Below, piece by piece: positions 36,988-47,166 of a stretch of 64,000 bases of DNA (positions are counted from its first letter, which is position 1; each line of letters starts with the position of its first letter). The DNA comes from Blautia glucerasea (lineage in GTDB: Bacteria > Bacillota > Clostridia > Lachnospirales > Lachnospiraceae), in assembly GCF_020537505.1 (NCBI RefSeq), contig NZ_JAJBMO010000016.1:1-64000 (forward strand), in the 5' to 3' direction. The position numbers were made by a program, and so were the translations under genes. Under the pieces are notes generated by a model. That model had not been told where the DNA came from. It did not search any database and saw only the letters and a program-made list of their open reading frames with translations.

Positions 36988-38145
36988 ATGGCAAAATATA
37001 CACTTATGAAAACAGAAGGCCGCGCCAAGCGTGCCCAGTTTGAAACTGTACATGGAACCATCCAGACGCCTGTGTTCATGAACGTGGGAACGGTTGGTGC
37101 CATCAAGGGTGCGGTATCTACCATGGATCTGAAGGATATTGGAACCCAGGTGGAGCTTTCCAATACCTATCATCTCCATGTAAGAACAGGAGACAAGCTG
37201 ATCAAGGAGTTTGGCGGCCTTCACAAATTTATGGTCTGGGACAGACCGATCCTCACCGATTCCGGCGGCTTCCAGGTATTTTCCCTGGCTGGTCTTCGCA
37301 AGATCAAGGAAGAGGGCGTTTATTTCCAGTCTCACATTGATGGTCACAAGATCTTCATGGGACCGGAGGAGAGCATGCAGATCCAGTCCAATCTGGGATC
37401 CACCATTGCCATGGCGTTTGACGAATGTCCAAGCAGTGTGGCAAGCAGAGAATACGTACAGGCTTCTGTAGACCGCACCACCAGATGGCTGGAGCGATGC
37501 AAGGCAGAGATGGCCAGACTGAACAGTCTGCCGGACACAGTGAATAAAGAGCAGCTGCTTTTCGGAATCAATCAGGGAGCAATCTACGGGGACATCCGTA
37601 TTGCACATGCAGATACCATTTCCAAACTGGATCTGGACGGTTACGCAGTTGGCGGTCTGGCAGTTGGGGAGACCCATGAGCAGATGTATCATATTCTGGA
37701 TGAAGTAGTACCTCACCTTCCACAGGATAAGCCCACTTATCTTATGGGCGTTGGTACTCCGGCGAACATTCTGGAAGGCGTTGCAAGAGGAATTGACTTC
37801 TTTGATTGTGTTTACCCAAGCCGTAACGGACGCCACGGCCATGTTTACACCAATCATGGCAAACTGAACCTGTTCAATGCCAAGTACGAGCTGGATCCGA
37901 AGCCTATTGAGGAAGGTTGCCAGTGTCCGGCCTGCCAGCATTACAGCAGAGCCTACATCCGTCACCTTCTGAAAGCCAGGGAAATGCTGGGGATGCGTCT
38001 TTGTGTGCTGCATAACCTGTATTTCTACAACCACTTGATGGAAGAAATCCGGGATGCACTGGATCAGGGCAATTTTGCAGAATATAAGGAAATGCGCCTG
38101 GCTGGATTTGAAGAGGGTAAAATAAACAGCAGATATGCCCAATAA
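36988..38145 (+). CDS. tgt: tRNA-guanine transglycosylase
   Basis: Exchanges the guanine at the wobble position of G-U-N tRNAs for a queuosine precursor. 385 residues. The base-binding D91 in L-T-D-S-G-G-F-Q-V-F-S-L, nucleophile motif D-F-F-D-C-V-Y-P-S-R-N, and zinc site C-x-C-x2-C ... H (C-Q-C-P-A-C, then C-V-L-H) are present. The P-T-R-N/S signature is P-S-R-N here, a mild change. AAAGGA ribosome site. It is followed by yajC, the common bacterial tgt-yajC order. No preQ1 riboswitch was recognised in its leader. Confidence 0.96.
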   Translation: MAKYTLMKTEGRAKRAQFETVHGTIQTPVFMNVGTVGAIKGAVSTMDLKDIGTQVELSNTYHLHVRTGDKLIKEFGGLHKFMVWDRPILTDSGGFQVFSLAGLRKIKEEGVYFQSHIDGHKIFMGPEESMQIQSNLGSTIAMAFDECPSSVASREYVQASVDRTTRWLERCKAEMARLNSLPDTVNKEQLLFGINQGAIYGDIRIAHADTISKLDLDGYAVGGLAVGETHEQMYHILDEVVPHLPQDKPTYLMGVGTPANILEGVARGIDFFDCVYPSRNGRHGHVYTNHGKLNLFNAKYELDPKPIEEGCQCPACQHYSRAYIRHLLKAREMLGMRLCVLHNLYFYNHLMEEIRDALDQGNFAEYKEMRLAGFEEGKINSRYAQ

Positions 38146-38221
38146 TAAAATTACAGCCTGTTTCTGTGAAAGCTGTAAACAGCAGGGATTCCTGAAATAA
38201 ATAAAAAAATAGCAAAACTAC

Positions 38222-38250
38222 TTGAAGAACCGGGCTTTTTTGTGTATAGT
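38222..38250 (+). promoter_or_regulatory. Probable yajC promoter
   Basis: TTGAAG, 17-base spacer, TATAGT; the -10 region overlaps the small palindrome ATAGTATACTAT. Confidence 0.5.
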
Positions 38251-38311
38251 ATACTATAATGCGCTGGCAATAAAAGCAGAGCGTGAGAGTAAGAGACAGG
38301 AGGATTAGCAA

Positions 38312-38611
38312 ATGGACGCATCAAGCGGAATGAGTATGGGATTTACCATCGTATGGCTGGTTGTACTTTTCGGTATTATGTATTTTCTGATGATCAGACC
38401 TCAGAAGAAAGAGCAGAAGAGAGTACAGGCTATGCTCAGCGATATGGCTGTAGGTGACAGCATTGTAACTACAAGTGGCTTCTACGGAGTCATCATCGAC
38501 ATGACAGAAGAAGACGTGATCGTAGAGTTCGGTAACAATAAGAACTGCCGTATCCCTATGAGAAAACAGGCAATCGCCGAAGTTGAGAAAGCAGAACAGG
38601 CTTCTGCTTAA
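38312..38611 (+). CDS. yajC: Preprotein translocase subunit YajC
   Basis: Small Sec accessory protein, 99 residues. One membrane helix (~8-28) followed by R-P-Q-K-K-E-Q-K-R and the characteristic G-D-S-I-V-T-T-S-G-F-Y-G-V-I. In bacteria it joins SecDF with SecYEG; SecDF genes are not in the window. GGAGG ribosome site ahead. Confidence 0.97.
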   Translation: MDASSGMSMGFTIVWLVVLFGIMYFLMIRPQKKEQKRVQAMLSDMAVGDSIVTTSGFYGVIIDMTEEDVIVEFGNNKNCRIPMRKQAIAEVEKAEQASA

Positions 38612-38641
38612 TCTGAAATTTCTGAATATGAGTTAAAGAAT

Positions 38642-38671
38642 GGCTTCACTCTATGAAGAGTGGGGCTTTTT
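38642..38671 (+). terminator. Terminator of yajC
   Basis: GGCTTCACTC pairs with GAGTGGGGCT (wobbles included), followed by TTTTTC. Confidence 0.65.
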
Positions 38672-38704
38672 CTTTTACAAACGACAGTTTTTTACGTTAA
38701 CAGG

Positions 38705-38733
38705 TTGAAATCTGAAAGAAAGTGCGTTATTAT
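38705..38733 (+). promoter_or_regulatory. Probable promoter of the leuB-serA amino-acid run
   Basis: TTGAAA, 17-base spacer, TATTAT (overlapping TATAAT with a longer spacer). No T-box or leader-peptide features were recognised between it and leuB. Confidence 0.5.
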
Positions 38734-38810
38734 AATAACAATTATTCATTGATGGCAGGCGAGATGTGAAATCCCCACTGATATCATGAACGAAGGAGAG
38801 GAAATTTTTT

Positions 38811-39893
38811 ATGAATTACAATATTTCACTGATTCCAGGAGACGGCATCGGTCCTGAAATCGTTGCAGAAGCAAAGAAGGTTCTGGACAAAGTATGCGAG
38901 AAATACGGACATACTTTTTCTTATTCAGAAGTACTTTTAGGCGGAGCTTCCATCGATGTACATGGGGTACCGCTTACAGATGAGGCCATCGCCACAGCGA
39001 AAGCTTCGGATGCAGTTCTTATGGGCTCTATTGGTGGAGATGCCAAGACATCCCCATGGTATAAACTGGAGCCATCCAAACGCCCGGAGGCAGGACTTCT
39101 TGCTATCCGTAAGGCGCTGAATCTTTTTGCAAACCTTCGCCCTGCATATTTATACAATGAGCTTCGTGCAGCATGCCCGCTCCGCGATGAGATCATCGGA
39201 GATGGTTTTGACATGATCATCGTACGTGAGCTTACAGGCGGTCTTTATTTCGGAGAAAGAAAGACAGTAGAAGAGAACGGCGTAAAGAAAGCAATCGACA
39301 CCCTTTCCTATAACGAAAACGAGATCCGCAGAATTGCCATCAAGGCATTTGATATTGCCATGAAACGCCGCAAGAAAGTAACAAGCGTTGACAAGGCAAA
39401 CGTTCTGGATTCCTCCAGACTTTGGAGAAAAGTGGTAGAAGAAGTAGCCAAGGATTACCCGGAAGTTACTCTTGAACACATGCTGGTTGATAACTGTGCA
39501 ATGCAGCTGGTAAGAGATCCGAAGCAGTTCGATGTGATCCTGACTGAGAATATGTTTGGAGATATTCTTTCCGATGAGGCAAGTATGGTTACCGGTTCCA
39601 TCGGAATGCTTTCCTCTGCAAGCCTGAACGAGACCAGGTTCGGCCTTTACGAGCCAAGCCATGGTTCCGCACCTGATATTGCAGGACAGAACAAGGCAAA
39701 TCCCATTGCAACCATCCTTTCCGCAGCCATGATGCTTCGTTTCTCATTGGATCTGGATCAGGAAGCAAACGCAGTTGAAGCAGCTGTACAGAAGGTTCTA
39801 ACTGCCGGATACCGCACAGGCGACATTATGTCTGAGGGCTGCACCCTGGTTGGAACGAAAGAGATGGGTGACCTGATCGCTAAGGAAATTTAG
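38811..39893 (+). CDS. leuB: 3-isopropylmalate dehydrogenase
   Basis: NAD-dependent oxidative decarboxylase of leucine synthesis. 360 residues, standard size. G-D-G-I-G-P-E at the N-terminus, [10 protein letters not shown] substrate loop, and [13 protein letters not shown] near residue 245 are diagnostic. leuA and leuCD are not adjacent; the gene heads a run of branched-chain and serine genes with gaps of 84-133 bp or less between members. Confidence 0.95.
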   Translation: MNYNISLIPGDGIGPEIVAEAKKVLDKVCEKYGHTFSYSEVLLGGASIDVHGVPLTDEAIATAKASDAVLMGSIGGDAKTSPWYKLEPSKRPEAGLLAIRKALNLFANLRPAYLYNELRAACPLRDEIIGDGFDMIIVRELTGGLYFGERKTVEENGVKKAIDTLSYNENEIRRIAIKAFDIAMKRRKKVTSVDKANVLDSSRLWRKVVEEVAKDYPEVTLEHMLVDNCAMQLVRDPKQFDVILTENMFGDILSDEASMVTGSIGMLSSASLNETRFGLYEPSHGSAPDIAGQNKANPIATILSAAMMLRFSLDLDQEANAVEAAVQKVLTAGYRTGDIMSEGCTLVGTKEMGDLIAKEI

Positions 39894-40026
39894 AATTCGA
39901 AAGAAACAAAATGATTTAGCAGCCGTGGAAAATGCTTATCCAGGAAATTACATGAGCTGGTTGATATCCGCTTATAAGCAAATAGATAATTTTTCCCGGC
40001 TATGAAGTATAAAGGAGATACAAGTT

Positions 40027-41700
40027 ATGAGAAGTGACGCAGTAAAGACAGGCTCACAGCAGGCACCTCACCGTTCCCTGTTTAATGCCCTTGGATTGAC
40101 AAAAGAAGAAATGGACCGCCCATTAGTAGGGATTGTTTGTTCCTACAATGAGATCGTACCAGGCCACATGAACCTGGATAAAATCGCACAGGCTGTAAAG
40201 CTTGGTGTAGCAATGGCTGGTGGAACCCCGATCATGTTCCCTGCAATCGCTGTCTGTGACGGTATTGCAATGGGACATATTGGTATGAAATATTCACTTG
40301 TAACAAGAGACCTGATCGCAGACTCCACAGAGGCCATGGCACTGGCTCACCAGTTTGACGCCCTTGTTATGATCCCCAATTGTGACAAGAACGTACCTGG
40401 ACTTCTGATGGCAGCAGCCAGAATCAACGTTCCTACCGTATTCGTAAGCGGAGGCCCGATGCTGGCTGGTCACTTAAACGGACACAAGACAAGTCTTTCC
40501 AGCATGTTTGAGGCTGTTGGAGCTTACGCTGCAGGCAAGCTCACAGAGGAAGGCCTGACTGAGTGCGAGAACAAAACATGTCCAACCTGCGGTTCCTGTT
40601 CTGGTATGTACACTGCAAACAGCATGAACTGCCTTACCGAGGTTCTTGGTATGGGACTAAAAGGAAACGGAACCATCCCGGCTGTATATTCTGAGCGTAT
40701 TCGTCTTGCAAAGCATGCGGGAATGCAGGTTATGGAAATGTACCGCCGCAACATCCGTCCAAGAGATATTATGACAAAAGAGGCAATTTTAAATGCCCTC
40801 ACCGTAGATATGGCACTTGGATGCTCCACAAACAGTATGCTTCATCTTCCGGCAATCGCACATGAGATTGGCTGGGATTTCGATATCAGCTTTGCAAATG
40901 GGATCAGTGCAAAGACTCCAAACATCTGTCACCTTGCACCAGCAGGTCCGACTTATATGGAAGACCTGAATGAAGCCGGCGGTGTATACGCAGTTATGAA
41001 CGAGCTGAACAAGAAGGGACTTCTTCATACAGAGTGCATGACAGTAACCGGCAAGACTGTTGGCGAGAACATCAAAGACTGTGTAAACCTGAATCCGGAA
41101 GTTATCCGCCCAATCGATAATCCATACAGCACCACAGGTGGACTTGCTGTACTCCGCGGCAACCTTGCACCAGACGGAAGCGTTGTAAAACGTTCTGCAG
41201 TTGTTGCTGAGATGATGGTTCATGAAGGACCTGCAAGAGTCTTTGACTGTGAGGAAGATGCTATTGCAGCCATCAAGGGCGGCAAAATCGTAGAGGGTGA
41301 CGTTGTTGTCATCCGTTATGAGGGACCAAAAGGCGGCCCTGGAATGAGAGAAATGCTGAATCCTACCTCTGCAATCGCAGGTATGGGACTTGGTTCTTCT
41401 GTAGCCCTTATTACAGACGGACGTTTCAGCGGTGCATCCAGAGGAGCTTCCATCGGACATGTTTCACCAGAGGCAGCAGTAGGTGGCCCTATCGCCCTTG
41501 TTGAGGAAGGCGATATCATCAGTATCAACATTCCGGAGCTGAAGCTGGAACTGAAGGTTTCTGATGAAGAGCTTGCAGCAAGAAAAGCAAAATGGCAGAC
41601 AAGAGAGCCGAAGGTTACTACCGGATACCTTGCAAGATATGCAGCAATGGTTACCTCCGGAAACCGCGGCGCAATCCTTGAGGTTCCGAAAGCGAAATAG
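40027..41700 (+). CDS. ilvD: Dihydroxy-acid dehydratase
   Basis: Iron-sulfur dehydratase for valine, leucine and isoleucine synthesis. 557 residues. Cysteines in P-N-C-D-K-N-V-P-G and [18 protein letters not shown] supply the cluster and neighbouring loop; the C-terminal [10 protein letters not shown] stretch is the family signature. AAAGGAG site. Followed by ilvB after 83 bases. Confidence 0.98.
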   Translation: MRSDAVKTGSQQAPHRSLFNALGLTKEEMDRPLVGIVCSYNEIVPGHMNLDKIAQAVKLGVAMAGGTPIMFPAIAVCDGIAMGHIGMKYSLVTRDLIADSTEAMALAHQFDALVMIPNCDKNVPGLLMAAARINVPTVFVSGGPMLAGHLNGHKTSLSSMFEAVGAYAAGKLTEEGLTECENKTCPTCGSCSGMYTANSMNCLTEVLGMGLKGNGTIPAVYSERIRLAKHAGMQVMEMYRRNIRPRDIMTKEAILNALTVDMALGCSTNSMLHLPAIAHEIGWDFDISFANGISAKTPNICHLAPAGPTYMEDLNEAGGVYAVMNELNKKGLLHTECMTVTGKTVGENIKDCVNLNPEVIRPIDNPYSTTGGLAVLRGNLAPDGSVVKRSAVVAEMMVHEGPARVFDCEEDAIAAIKGGKIVEGDVVVIRYEGPKGGPGMREMLNPTSAIAGMGLGSSVALITDGRFSGASRGASIGHVSPEAAVGGPIALVEEGDIISINIPELKLELKVSDEELAARKAKWQTREPKVTTGYLARYAAMVTSGNRGAILEVPKAK

Positions 41701-41783
41701 TCAGAAATCCGCCGTCAGGATTTTTAGTGAAATAATAGATCTGACGGGACAGATATAAGATATACCCTAAGGAGGAAACAAAA

Positions 41784-43460
41784 TTGCAGCTTACAGGAGC
41801 GGAGATCATCATAGAATGTTTACTGGAGCAAAGCGTGGATACCGTTTTCGGCTATCCAGGCGGAGCCATCCTGAATGTTTATGACGCCCTTTACCGATAC
41901 AGTGACAAAATCAAACATGTACTTACTTCCCATGAGCAGGGAGCTTCCCATGCAGCAGACGGCTATGCGCGTGCAACCGGCAAAGTCGGCGTGTGTCTGG
42001 CAACCTCCGGACCAGGCGCCACAAACCTGGTAACAGGAATTGCCACCGCGTGTATGGACTCTGTTCCTGTGGTAGCAATTACCTGTAACGTTGGAACTGC
42101 CCTTCTTGGAAAGGATTCCTTCCAGGAGGTTGATATTGCAGGTATTGTAATGCCTGTGACAAAACACAGCTACATTGTGAAAGATGTAACACAGCTTGCG
42201 GACACCATTCGCAAAGCCTTTATTATTGCAAAAAGCGGCCGCCCAGGTCCGGTACTTGTAGACGTACCCAAGGATGTGACCGCAGCAAAATGCGAATATA
42301 TCCGTCACACTATCACAGCTGTAGAGCCCAAGGTGGACGCCATCCGTCCGGAAGATGTGGATACAGCAGCACAGATGATCGCAGCAGCGAAGAAGCCATT
42401 TATCTTTGTAGGCGGCGGTGCCGTGATCGCAGATGCATCTGAAGAGGTTCGCGCACTTGCCCATAAGATCCAGGCTCCTGTCTGCGACAGCCTTATGGGA
42501 AAAGGTGCTTTTTCCGGAGAAGATGAGCTTTATACCGGTCCGGTTGGAATGCATGGAACAAAGACTTCCAACTACGCAATGTGTGAGTGTGACCTTCTGA
42601 TCACTCTGGGCGCACGTTTCAGCGACCGTGTAACAGGAGATACCAAGACCTTTGCACCGAAGGCCAGAATCCTGCAGATCGATGTAGATGCAGCGGAGAT
42701 CAACAAGAATATTGTGGTGGATGCCTCTGTGATCGGAGATCTGAGGGAAGTGCTGAAGCTTCTCCTTGAGAAAATTCCGGAGAAGAGCCATGAGCAGTGG
42801 GTACAGCATATTCAGGATATGAAGGAAAAATATCCGTTAAATTACGATCATTCCCAGCTTACCGGACCATATGTGATCCAGAAGCTTTATGAACTGACAG
42901 GTGGAGACGCGATCATTTCCACCGATGTTGGACAGCATCAGATGTGGGCTGCCCAGTATTTCAAATTTAAGGAGCCGAGAACCTTCCTTACATCAGGAGG
43001 GCTTGGTACCATGGGTTACGGCCTTGGTGCAGCTATCGGAGCAAAGATGGGCCGCCCGGACAAAACCGTGGTAAATATAGCAGGAGACGGCTGTTTCCGT
43101 ATGAACATGAACGAGATTGCCACAGCAGTTCGCTGCGGGAAACCTCTTGTCCAGATCATCCTGAACAATCATGTTCTTGGAATGGTACGCCAGTGGCAGA
43201 CTCTTTTCTATGATCACAGATATTCCCAGACCGTTTTAAACGACGGTGTGGATTTCGTGAAAGTCTCTGAGGCAATGGGAGCAAAAGCAATCCGCGTTAC
43301 GAAGATGGAAGAAGTAGAGCCTGCACTTAAGATGGCGCTTTCATCAGAGGGACCGGTAGTTCTCGACTGCTGGATCGACCAGGATTTAAGCGTATATCCT
43401 ATGGTCCCTGCAGGAGCTAGTTTAGATGAGGTATTTGACGAGGAGGATGTGAAGAAATGA
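41784..43460 (+). CDS. ilvB: Acetolactate synthase, large subunit
   Basis: Thiamine-diphosphate enzyme condensing pyruvate to acetolactate. 558 residues, TTG start behind a strong AAGGAGG. The catalytic Glu lies in S-H-E-Q-G-A-S-H-A-A, and the cofactor motif runs G-D-G-C-F-R-M-N-M through N-N-H. The C-terminus is intact. The small regulatory subunit gene ilvN and ilvC, normal neighbours, are absent; serC follows instead. A catabolic AlsS is less likely given the ilvD neighbour. Confidence 0.94.
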   Translation: MQLTGAEIIIECLLEQSVDTVFGYPGGAILNVYDALYRYSDKIKHVLTSHEQGASHAADGYARATGKVGVCLATSGPGATNLVTGIATACMDSVPVVAITCNVGTALLGKDSFQEVDIAGIVMPVTKHSYIVKDVTQLADTIRKAFIIAKSGRPGPVLVDVPKDVTAAKCEYIRHTITAVEPKVDAIRPEDVDTAAQMIAAAKKPFIFVGGGAVIADASEEVRALAHKIQAPVCDSLMGKGAFSGEDELYTGPVGMHGTKTSNYAMCECDLLITLGARFSDRVTGDTKTFAPKARILQIDVDAAEINKNIVVDASVIGDLREVLKLLLEKIPEKSHEQWVQHIQDMKEKYPLNYDHSQLTGPYVIQKLYELTGGDAIISTDVGQHQMWAAQYFKFKEPRTFLTSGGLGTMGYGLGAAIGAKMGRPDKTVVNIAGDGCFRMNMNEIATAVRCGKPLVQIILNNHVLGMVRQWQTLFYDHRYSQTVLNDGVDFVKVSEAMGAKAIRVTKMEEVEPALKMALSSEGPVVLDCWIDQDLSVYPMVPAGASLDEVFDEEDVKK

Positions 43461-44539
43461 GCAGAGTTTATAATTTTTCCGCAGGACCAGCAGTCCTTCC
43501 GGAAGAGGTGTTGAAAGAAGTCGCAGACGAGATGATGGATTACAATGGTACCGGAATGTCCGTTATGGAAATGAGCCATAGAAGTGCTGCATTCCAGGAG
43601 ATCATCGACACAGCTGAGAAGGATCTTCGCGAGCTGATGAATATTCCGGACAACTACAAGGTACTTTTCCTTCAGGGCGGCGCTTCCCAGCAGTTCGCCA
43701 TGATCCCTATGAACCTTATGAAAAATAAGGTGGCTGATTATATCGTAACTGGCCAGTGGGCAAAAAAAGCATACCAGGAAGCACAGAAATATGGAAAAGC
43801 AAATAAGATTGCTTCTTCCGAGGATAAGACCTTTTCCTACATTCCGGATTGCAGTGATCTGCCGGTCAGCCCGGATGCAGACTATGTTTATATCTGCGAG
43901 AACAACACCATTTATGGAACCAAGTTCAAAGAGCTTCCGAATACAAAGGGCAAAACACTGGTAGCGGATGTATCCTCCTGTTTCCTTTCCGAGCCTGTTG
44001 ATGTAAGCAAATACGGCATTATTTATGGCGGTGTTCAGAAGAATATTGGACCGGCTGGTATGGTCATCGCCATCATCCGTGAGGATCTGATCACAGAGGA
44101 TGTTCTTCCGGGAACACCTACCATGCTTACATATAAAACACATGCAGATGCAGGCTCCCTTTATAATACACCGAACGCATATTGTATTTACGTATGCGGC
44201 AAGGTTTTCAAATGGCTGAAGAAAATGGGCGGTCTGGAAGAAATGAAGAAACGCAATGAGGAGAAGGCAAAGATCCTTTATGATTTCCTTGATTCCAGCA
44301 AGCTTTTCCATGGCACTGTTGTACCGAAGGACCGTTCCCTTATGAATGTTCCTTTCGTAACTGGTGACAAGGAGATGGATGCGAAATTTGTAGCTGAGGC
44401 TGCTAAGGCTGGTCTTGTGAACCTGAAAGGCCACAGAACCGTTGGCGGTATGAGAGCAAGCATTTACAATGCAATGCCGAAGGCTGGCGTGGAAGCGCTG
44501 GTTGCATTCATGAAAAAGTTTGAGGAGGAAAATGCGTAA
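43457..44539 (+). CDS. serC: Phosphoserine aminotransferase
   Basis: Second step of serine synthesis, glutamate to 3-phosphohydroxypyruvate. 360 residues. N-terminus Y-N-F-S-A-G-P-A-V-L-P-E-E-V is the SerC hallmark; the Schiff-base lysine sits in G-G-V-Q-K-N-I-G-P-A-G. Overlaps the ilvB stop by four bases and the serA start by one, so translation is coupled across three genes. Confidence 0.97.
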   Translation: MSRVYNFSAGPAVLPEEVLKEVADEMMDYNGTGMSVMEMSHRSAAFQEIIDTAEKDLRELMNIPDNYKVLFLQGGASQQFAMIPMNLMKNKVADYIVTGQWAKKAYQEAQKYGKANKIASSEDKTFSYIPDCSDLPVSPDADYVYICENNTIYGTKFKELPNTKGKTLVADVSSCFLSEPVDVSKYGIIYGGVQKNIGPAGMVIAIIREDLITEDVLPGTPTMLTYKTHADAGSLYNTPNAYCIYVCGKVFKWLKKMGGLEEMKKRNEEKAKILYDFLDSSKLFHGTVVPKDRSLMNVPFVTGDKEMDAKFVAEAAKAGLVNLKGHRTVGGMRASIYNAMPKAGVEALVAFMKKFEEENA

Positions 44540-45702
44540 TGTTTCAGTATCATTGCCTGAATCCTATTGCCCAGAAAGGCCTGGACATTTTTGATGAAAA
44601 ATACAGAAAAGCAGATACTCTGGATGACTGCCAGGCAGTTCTTGTAAGAAGTGCAAAGATGCATGACCTGGAGCTTCCGGAAAGTGTAGCTGTGATCGCA
44701 CGTGCTGGTGCCGGTGTCAATAACATTCCGGTGAAAGAGTGTGCAGAGAAAGGTATTGTTGTATTTAATACTCCTGGAGCTAATGCAAATGGTGTAAAGG
44801 AGCTGGTTCTTGCTGGTATGCTTCTTGCTTCCCGTGATATTGTAGGCGGTATTGAGTGGGTACAGAGGGAGAAGGACCAGGAGGACATTGATAAGCTTGC
44901 TGAGAAGCAGAAGAAGCAGTTTGCAGGCTGTGAGATCATGGGCAAAAAGCTTGGTATCATCGGCCTTGGCGCCATCGGAAGCATGGTGGCAAATGCGGCA
45001 GCCTCCCTTGGCATGGAGGTTTATGGTTATGACCCATACATTTCCATTGATGCAGCATGGAATCTTTCCCGTACCATTAAGCACAGCAAGAGCTTAGAGG
45101 AGATTTACAGCAAATGTGATTATATTACGGTTCATGTTCCGCTTCTGGATTCTACAAAGAAGATGATCAATAAAGAAGCTTTTGGGAAGATGAAGGACGG
45201 CGTTGTGCTCCTGAACTTTGCACGTGATCTTCTGGTGGATGAGGATGCTCTTATTGAGGCACTGGACAGCGGTAAGGTGAAGAAGTATGTAACGGACTTT
45301 GCCAACCATACCGTTGCAGGCCATGAGGGCATTCTGGTGACTCCTCATCTTGGAGCTTCCACAGAGGAGTCTGAGGAGAACTGTGCAGTTATGGCTGTGA
45401 AGGAGGTTCGTGATTTCCTTGAGAATGGTAATATCAAGAATTCCGTAAACTTCCCGAATTGTGATATGGGTACCTGTGTGGCTGTTGGACGTATCGCCAT
45501 CACCCACAAAAATATCCCGAACATGATCAGCCAGCTCACTAAGATCCTTGGTGCAGAGGGACTGAACATTGCGGATATGACCAACAAGAGTAAAGGGGAG
45601 TTCGCCTATACCCTGATCGATCTGGAGAGTGCGGCTTCCGCAGAGGCACTGGATGCGCTGAAGGCCATTGAGGGTGTTTCTAAGGTTCGTGTGGTAAAAT
45701 AA
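44539..45702 (+). CDS. serA: D-3-phosphoglycerate dehydrogenase with ACT domain
   Basis: First step of serine synthesis. 387 residues, short type with catalytic/NAD domains (G-L-G-A-I-G near residue 140) and a C-terminal ACT domain (~318-387), the serine-feedback module. The substrate-side His lies in T-P-H-L-G-A-S-T-E-E-S. The N-x-A-R-G loop reads N-F-A-R-D here. Coupled to serC. Gene order serC-serA is common in clostridia. Confidence 0.95.
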   Translation: MFQYHCLNPIAQKGLDIFDEKYRKADTLDDCQAVLVRSAKMHDLELPESVAVIARAGAGVNNIPVKECAEKGIVVFNTPGANANGVKELVLAGMLLASRDIVGGIEWVQREKDQEDIDKLAEKQKKQFAGCEIMGKKLGIIGLGAIGSMVANAAASLGMEVYGYDPYISIDAAWNLSRTIKHSKSLEEIYSKCDYITVHVPLLDSTKKMINKEAFGKMKDGVVLLNFARDLLVDEDALIEALDSGKVKKYVTDFANHTVAGHEGILVTPHLGASTEESEENCAVMAVKEVRDFLENGNIKNSVNFPNCDMGTCVAVGRIAITHKNIPNMISQLTKILGAEGLNIADMTNKSKGEFAYTLIDLESAASAEALDALKAIEGVSKVRVVK

Positions 45703-45723
45703 ATAAGAATATTCAAGGCGGAC

Positions 45724-45904
45724 GATTTCCCCGGTGTGAACGTTTTCAGACAACGTCGAATTTGGGGATTTTGCTCCGCCGCTTATTGATAGCCAGGTAT
45801 GCAAACTCGCCTAAAGGCTCAGACAGTGCATACCTGGCTATCGCTATGCTCACAAAATCCCCAAATTCGACTAACTGTCTTCAACCGTTCACACCGGGGA
45901 AATC
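45724..45904. repeat. 181-bp near-perfect palindrome downstream of serA
   Basis: Three blocks pair in order from outside in: GATTTCCCCGGTGTGAACG with its inverse, TCGAATTTGGGGATTTTG with its inverse, and GATAGCCAGGTATGCA with its inverse. Short unpaired bulges lie between blocks and the loop holds GCCTAAAGGC. No coding capacity is evident. A separate terminator follows directly. Confidence 0.85.
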
Positions 45905-45907
45905 TGG

Positions 45908-45968
45908 CTATATAAAAAAACAGAGACTACCGATTTAAGAAATCAGTTGCCTCTGTTTTTTTATATAG
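45908..45968. terminator. Bidirectional terminator between serA and the fructokinase gene
   Basis: Perfect 18-bp outer stem (CTATATAAAAAAACAGAG with its inverse) and inner GATTT/AAATC hairpin; A7/T7 tracts on both arms give U-runs in both directions. Confidence 0.85.
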
Positions 45969-45981
45969 ATTAAGAGTAAGT

Positions 45982-46956
45982 TTATCTGCCGCTCTTTGCA
46001 ATAAATTCCTCAACTTCTTCGCGGGTTGGCATGACACGAAGAGCACCCTTACGGGTTGTAATGAGGGATGCGCCTGCGTTGGCGAAGGTGAGCATTTCCA
46101 TCAGGTTCTCGTCGGTGAGGTCTTCCAGGCCGTGGTCGAGAACGTAGTTCAGGATGCTGGCGCAGAAGGTGTCTCCGGCACCAGTGGTCTCGATGGTATT
46201 CTCCTGAAGGAACGGGGCACATTCTACACGGTGTCCCTTGTAGTAAGCGCGGCTTCCGTCTTTACCCAGGGTGATGAGAACCAGTGGAATGTGATATTTC
46301 TCTTCAATAAGTGCAGCGCCCTTGTCATAGTCTGTAGTATGGAAAAGGAATTCGACCTCGTTGTCAGAAATCTTCAGGACGTCACATTTGGTAAGACCGT
46401 ACTCAATTTCTTTACGGGCATCCTCAAGGGAATTCCACAGCGGAGGACGAAGGTTTGGATCAAAGGTGATGATACAGCCAGCGTCTTTGGCCACATGAAT
46501 GGCGTGACGGGTAGCTTCCCTTACTCCTGGATGGGTGGAAGAGAGGGTTCCGAAATGGAAAATACGGGAATCACGGATCAGATCGTCCGGTACCTCATCC
46601 ATGGTCAGCATCATGTCAGCACCCGGATTGCGGTAGAAGGAGAAATCTCTGTCTCCATCTGGATAGGTGTGGACAAATGCCAGTGTGGTATGTACTTCCT
46701 CGTCCATAATAAGAGCCCTGGTATCAATTCCAACTTCTTCCACAGCGGTCTTCAGCTGGTTTCCAAACATGTCCTTTCCAACTTTTCCGATAAAAGCGGT
46801 CTTCTTGCCAAGGCGCTCCAGCATAGCCAGAACGTTACATGGAGCCCCACCAGGATTGGCTTCCATAATTGGGTTGCCCTGTGTGCTGGTGCCATTCTCT
46901 GTAAAATCAATGAGAAGCTCGCCAAGTGCAGTCACGTCATAGTTTCGATTGCTCAT
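45982..46956 (-). CDS. PfkB-family carbohydrate kinase (fructokinase type)
   Basis: 324 residues from the start behind AAGGAGG. Ribokinase-fold sugar kinase: N-terminal G-E-L-L-I-D-F, substrate loop N-P-G-G-A-P-C-N-V-L, R-N-P-G-A-D, and the ATP/catalytic signature E-T-T-G-A-G-D-T-F-C-A-S. Closest in style to bacterial fructokinases (ScrK), making fructose 6-phosphate; the exact sugar is not proven. No transporter or sucrose hydrolase gene is adjacent. Divergent from the branching-enzyme-like gene. Confidence 0.9.
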   Translation of the reverse strand: MSNRNYDVTALGELLIDFTENGTSTQGNPIMEANPGGAPCNVLAMLERLGKKTAFIGKVGKDMFGNQLKTAVEEVGIDTRALIMDEEVHTTLAFVHTYPDGDRDFSFYRNPGADMMLTMDEVPDDLIRDSRIFHFGTLSSTHPGVREATRHAIHVAKDAGCIITFDPNLRPPLWNSLEDARKEIEYGLTKCDVLKISDNEVEFLFHTTDYDKGAALIEEKYHIPLVLITLGKDGSRAYYKGHRVECAPFLQENTIETTGAGDTFCASILNYVLDHGLEDLTDENLMEMLTFANAGASLITTRKGALRVMPTREEVEEFIAKSGR

Positions 46957-47166
46957 TGAAAAATCCTCCTTAGATGTTTTCAAAAATATATACCAATAAT
47001 TTAACGCAGAAAAGGATATTTGTCAAACAAATTCCTTTTCTTTCTGGGAGAAAAATGGTAAAATAATAGGAAATAACAGGTTGGATTTCTGAAAAATTAT
47101 AACAATAATGATATTTTTCGGAAAGACTGACAATCCGTGAATGGTGGCGGGGAAATGGAGAGGCTT

